Below, in pieces: positions 62,734-64,000 of a DNA stretch of 64,000 bases. This DNA comes from Nymphaea colorata (taxonomy: Eukaryota; Streptophyta; Magnoliopsida; Nymphaeales; Nymphaeaceae). The stretch lies in NCBI RefSeq assembly GCF_008831285.2, contig NC_045144.1, forward strand, positions 8,159,886 to 8,223,885, written 5' to 3'. Numbering within the stretch: position 1 is the stretch's first letter; every line of letters starts with the position of its first letter. The notes beneath the pieces are model-generated. The model was not told the DNA's origin, did no database searches, and was given only the letters and a program-made list of their open reading frames with translations. Made by a program: the position numbers and the translations under genes.

Positions 62734-64000
62734 AAAAGAAAAAAAGGCTAAAATTATTCCAAAACTTAAGAGTCCTGATTTTTTATATCAAACAGATCAT
62801 GTGAGGTAATCAAGCACTTACTAAAATGCATATTTTTCTGTAACCTGTCCGCCCATGGAGCCAGATAGATCATTCCAGCAGTGACATGGTGGATCCAGAC
62901 ATGGAGCCAGATAGATCATCCTCATCTAACCCAATTTTGTGAAAACTCGGTTTTATAATAACTAAGTTTTTTTAATGAGTTTCAGCCCCTTTTTTTTATG
63001 ACACGCTCTAATTCTAATTTTTGGATAATATAAAGGATGCTAGGTTTTTTTACTTCCCTTTTGTAAAACCAGGTTTTGTAAAAAATAGGTTTTCTTTAAT
63101 CCTGATTTTGATGCACCCAAATACTAAAAAAACCAAGCTTTGGTAGCAAAACTAGTTTTGTTCCTAAAACCAAGTTTTTGAGGGTCATCCAAACACTGGC
63201 CCCCATGATAGTTCAGGAACTATCTCCATTGAACATCAAAACTGGAAGACAGTAAAGGGAAGTAGTCAATGTTGCAATCAGGTGGGATCGAAGCAACTGT
63301 CAGAATTAGGTAAGACTGCAGTGGAACATGACAAGATCCTGCTCTACATGGACCCTTTTGCAGCCTAGACAGGAAATTAACGAGACAGAACAAAGCAACC
63401 TCTGGGCAATAAAATATCTTTTCTAGCAGCTACAAGTGTTCAAGTTAGGGGGGCATTGGATTTTAGGGAACTCCAGATTTGAGAACTATGAATTTGAGAT
63501 CTTCGTTGTTCCTTAATTTTATGGAATTTTATAAAGAGGAGAGGTTGAATATGAAATCTGTGGTTGAAAGGATACGTGATAATCTTCCAAGTAGGAATGC
63601 AAATGGATAGAATTTAAGGCGAACTTCATGTGGGACATGCACATGTTTGAATCAAATGTTAATTAAGAGGGAATCCCACCATCCGGGTGAAAAGCTGAAG
63701 CCTCCTCCTCCTTTCCCCTGCCCCGATAGTTCAAAGTGAGTCAGTATCTAGGTGGTTCTATGGTAGACCCTTCAAATCGAGTGCCACACATGCCACCATT
63801 TGCAATCCAGAGTAATACCACCCATGAAAATCGAATTGAGAACACGCTGTCAGCATGCTACTCAAACCGACTAGCTATACACCCCTTGGGGTAAGATCCA
63901 TTCAACATTAAAACTGTTAGAACATATCATAAACACAGATTTTTCAAGCATCCGATTAGAATCAAGTATCTAACAGGGCTCGGATCCGGTTAGTCTCATT
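62734..64000. other. Terminal intergenic region
   Basis: No gene is seen. At about 62.93-63.20 kb there is a MITE-like block of AAAACTCGGTTTT and AACCAAGTTTTTGAGG phrases, ending GGGTCATCCAAACACTGGCCCC, a style of end common in plant MITEs; its other end is not clear. A short direct repeat, ATGGAGCCAGATAGATCAT, occurs twice near 62.86 and 62.90 kb. Confidence 0.45.

Overview
This window is nuclear DNA of a flowering plant. It is AT-rich, its genes are split by GT-AG introns, and it carries plant versions of RPL32 and RPA1, a plant-specific gar2-related gene, a cysteine-rich defensin-like peptide gene, TTTAGGG-type telo boxes near ribosomal-protein start codons, and many MITEs and microsatellites. 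The species cannot be named from the sequence. Exon structures were worked out by hand from splice sites and reading-frame continuity, with no transcript support.

Layout. 1-7.9 kb: no convincing gene, only microsatellites and small repeats. 8.0-12.7 kb and 14.6-17.7 kb (minus): two tandem copies of RPL32, each three exons and 133 aa, with related introns. 20.0-22.4 kb (plus): a gar2-related gene with a 5' UTR intron. 26.2-31.0 kb (plus): a complete 12-exon gene for the large subunit of replication protein A (612 aa), with a cluster of E2F-like sites 240-300 bp upstream of its ATG. 32.4-36.5 kb (minus): a decayed Ty1/copia retrotransposon with both LTRs recognisable. 40.3-42.7 kb (minus): a third RPL32 copy. 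45.3-46.2 kb (minus): an intact two-exon gene for a secreted eight-cysteine defensin-like peptide. 49.8-50.1 kb (minus): a possible small secreted protein. 47.7, 51.3, 52.4 and 62.2 kb: hAT-type MITEs, two of them with perfect 8-bp target-site duplications.

The most unusual part is 51.1-60.65 kb. It is a head-to-tail array of about five units of roughly 1.9 kb. Each unit is a large imperfect palindrome (arms about 350 bp, loop about 95 bp), followed on the minus strand by a TATA-containing segment that resembles the promoter of the intact defensin-like gene at 46.2 kb. If that promoter works, minus-strand transcription would run through both arms and give a long hairpin RNA. A relic of the defensin-like first exon lies immediately left of the array. 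This suggests the array grew out of a defensin-like gene cluster. The promoter homology is seen in the sequence; the hairpin-RNA role is inference.

The RPL32 copies and RPA1 are housekeeping genes for ribosomes and for DNA replication and repair. Nothing suggests that they work with the defensin-like locus.
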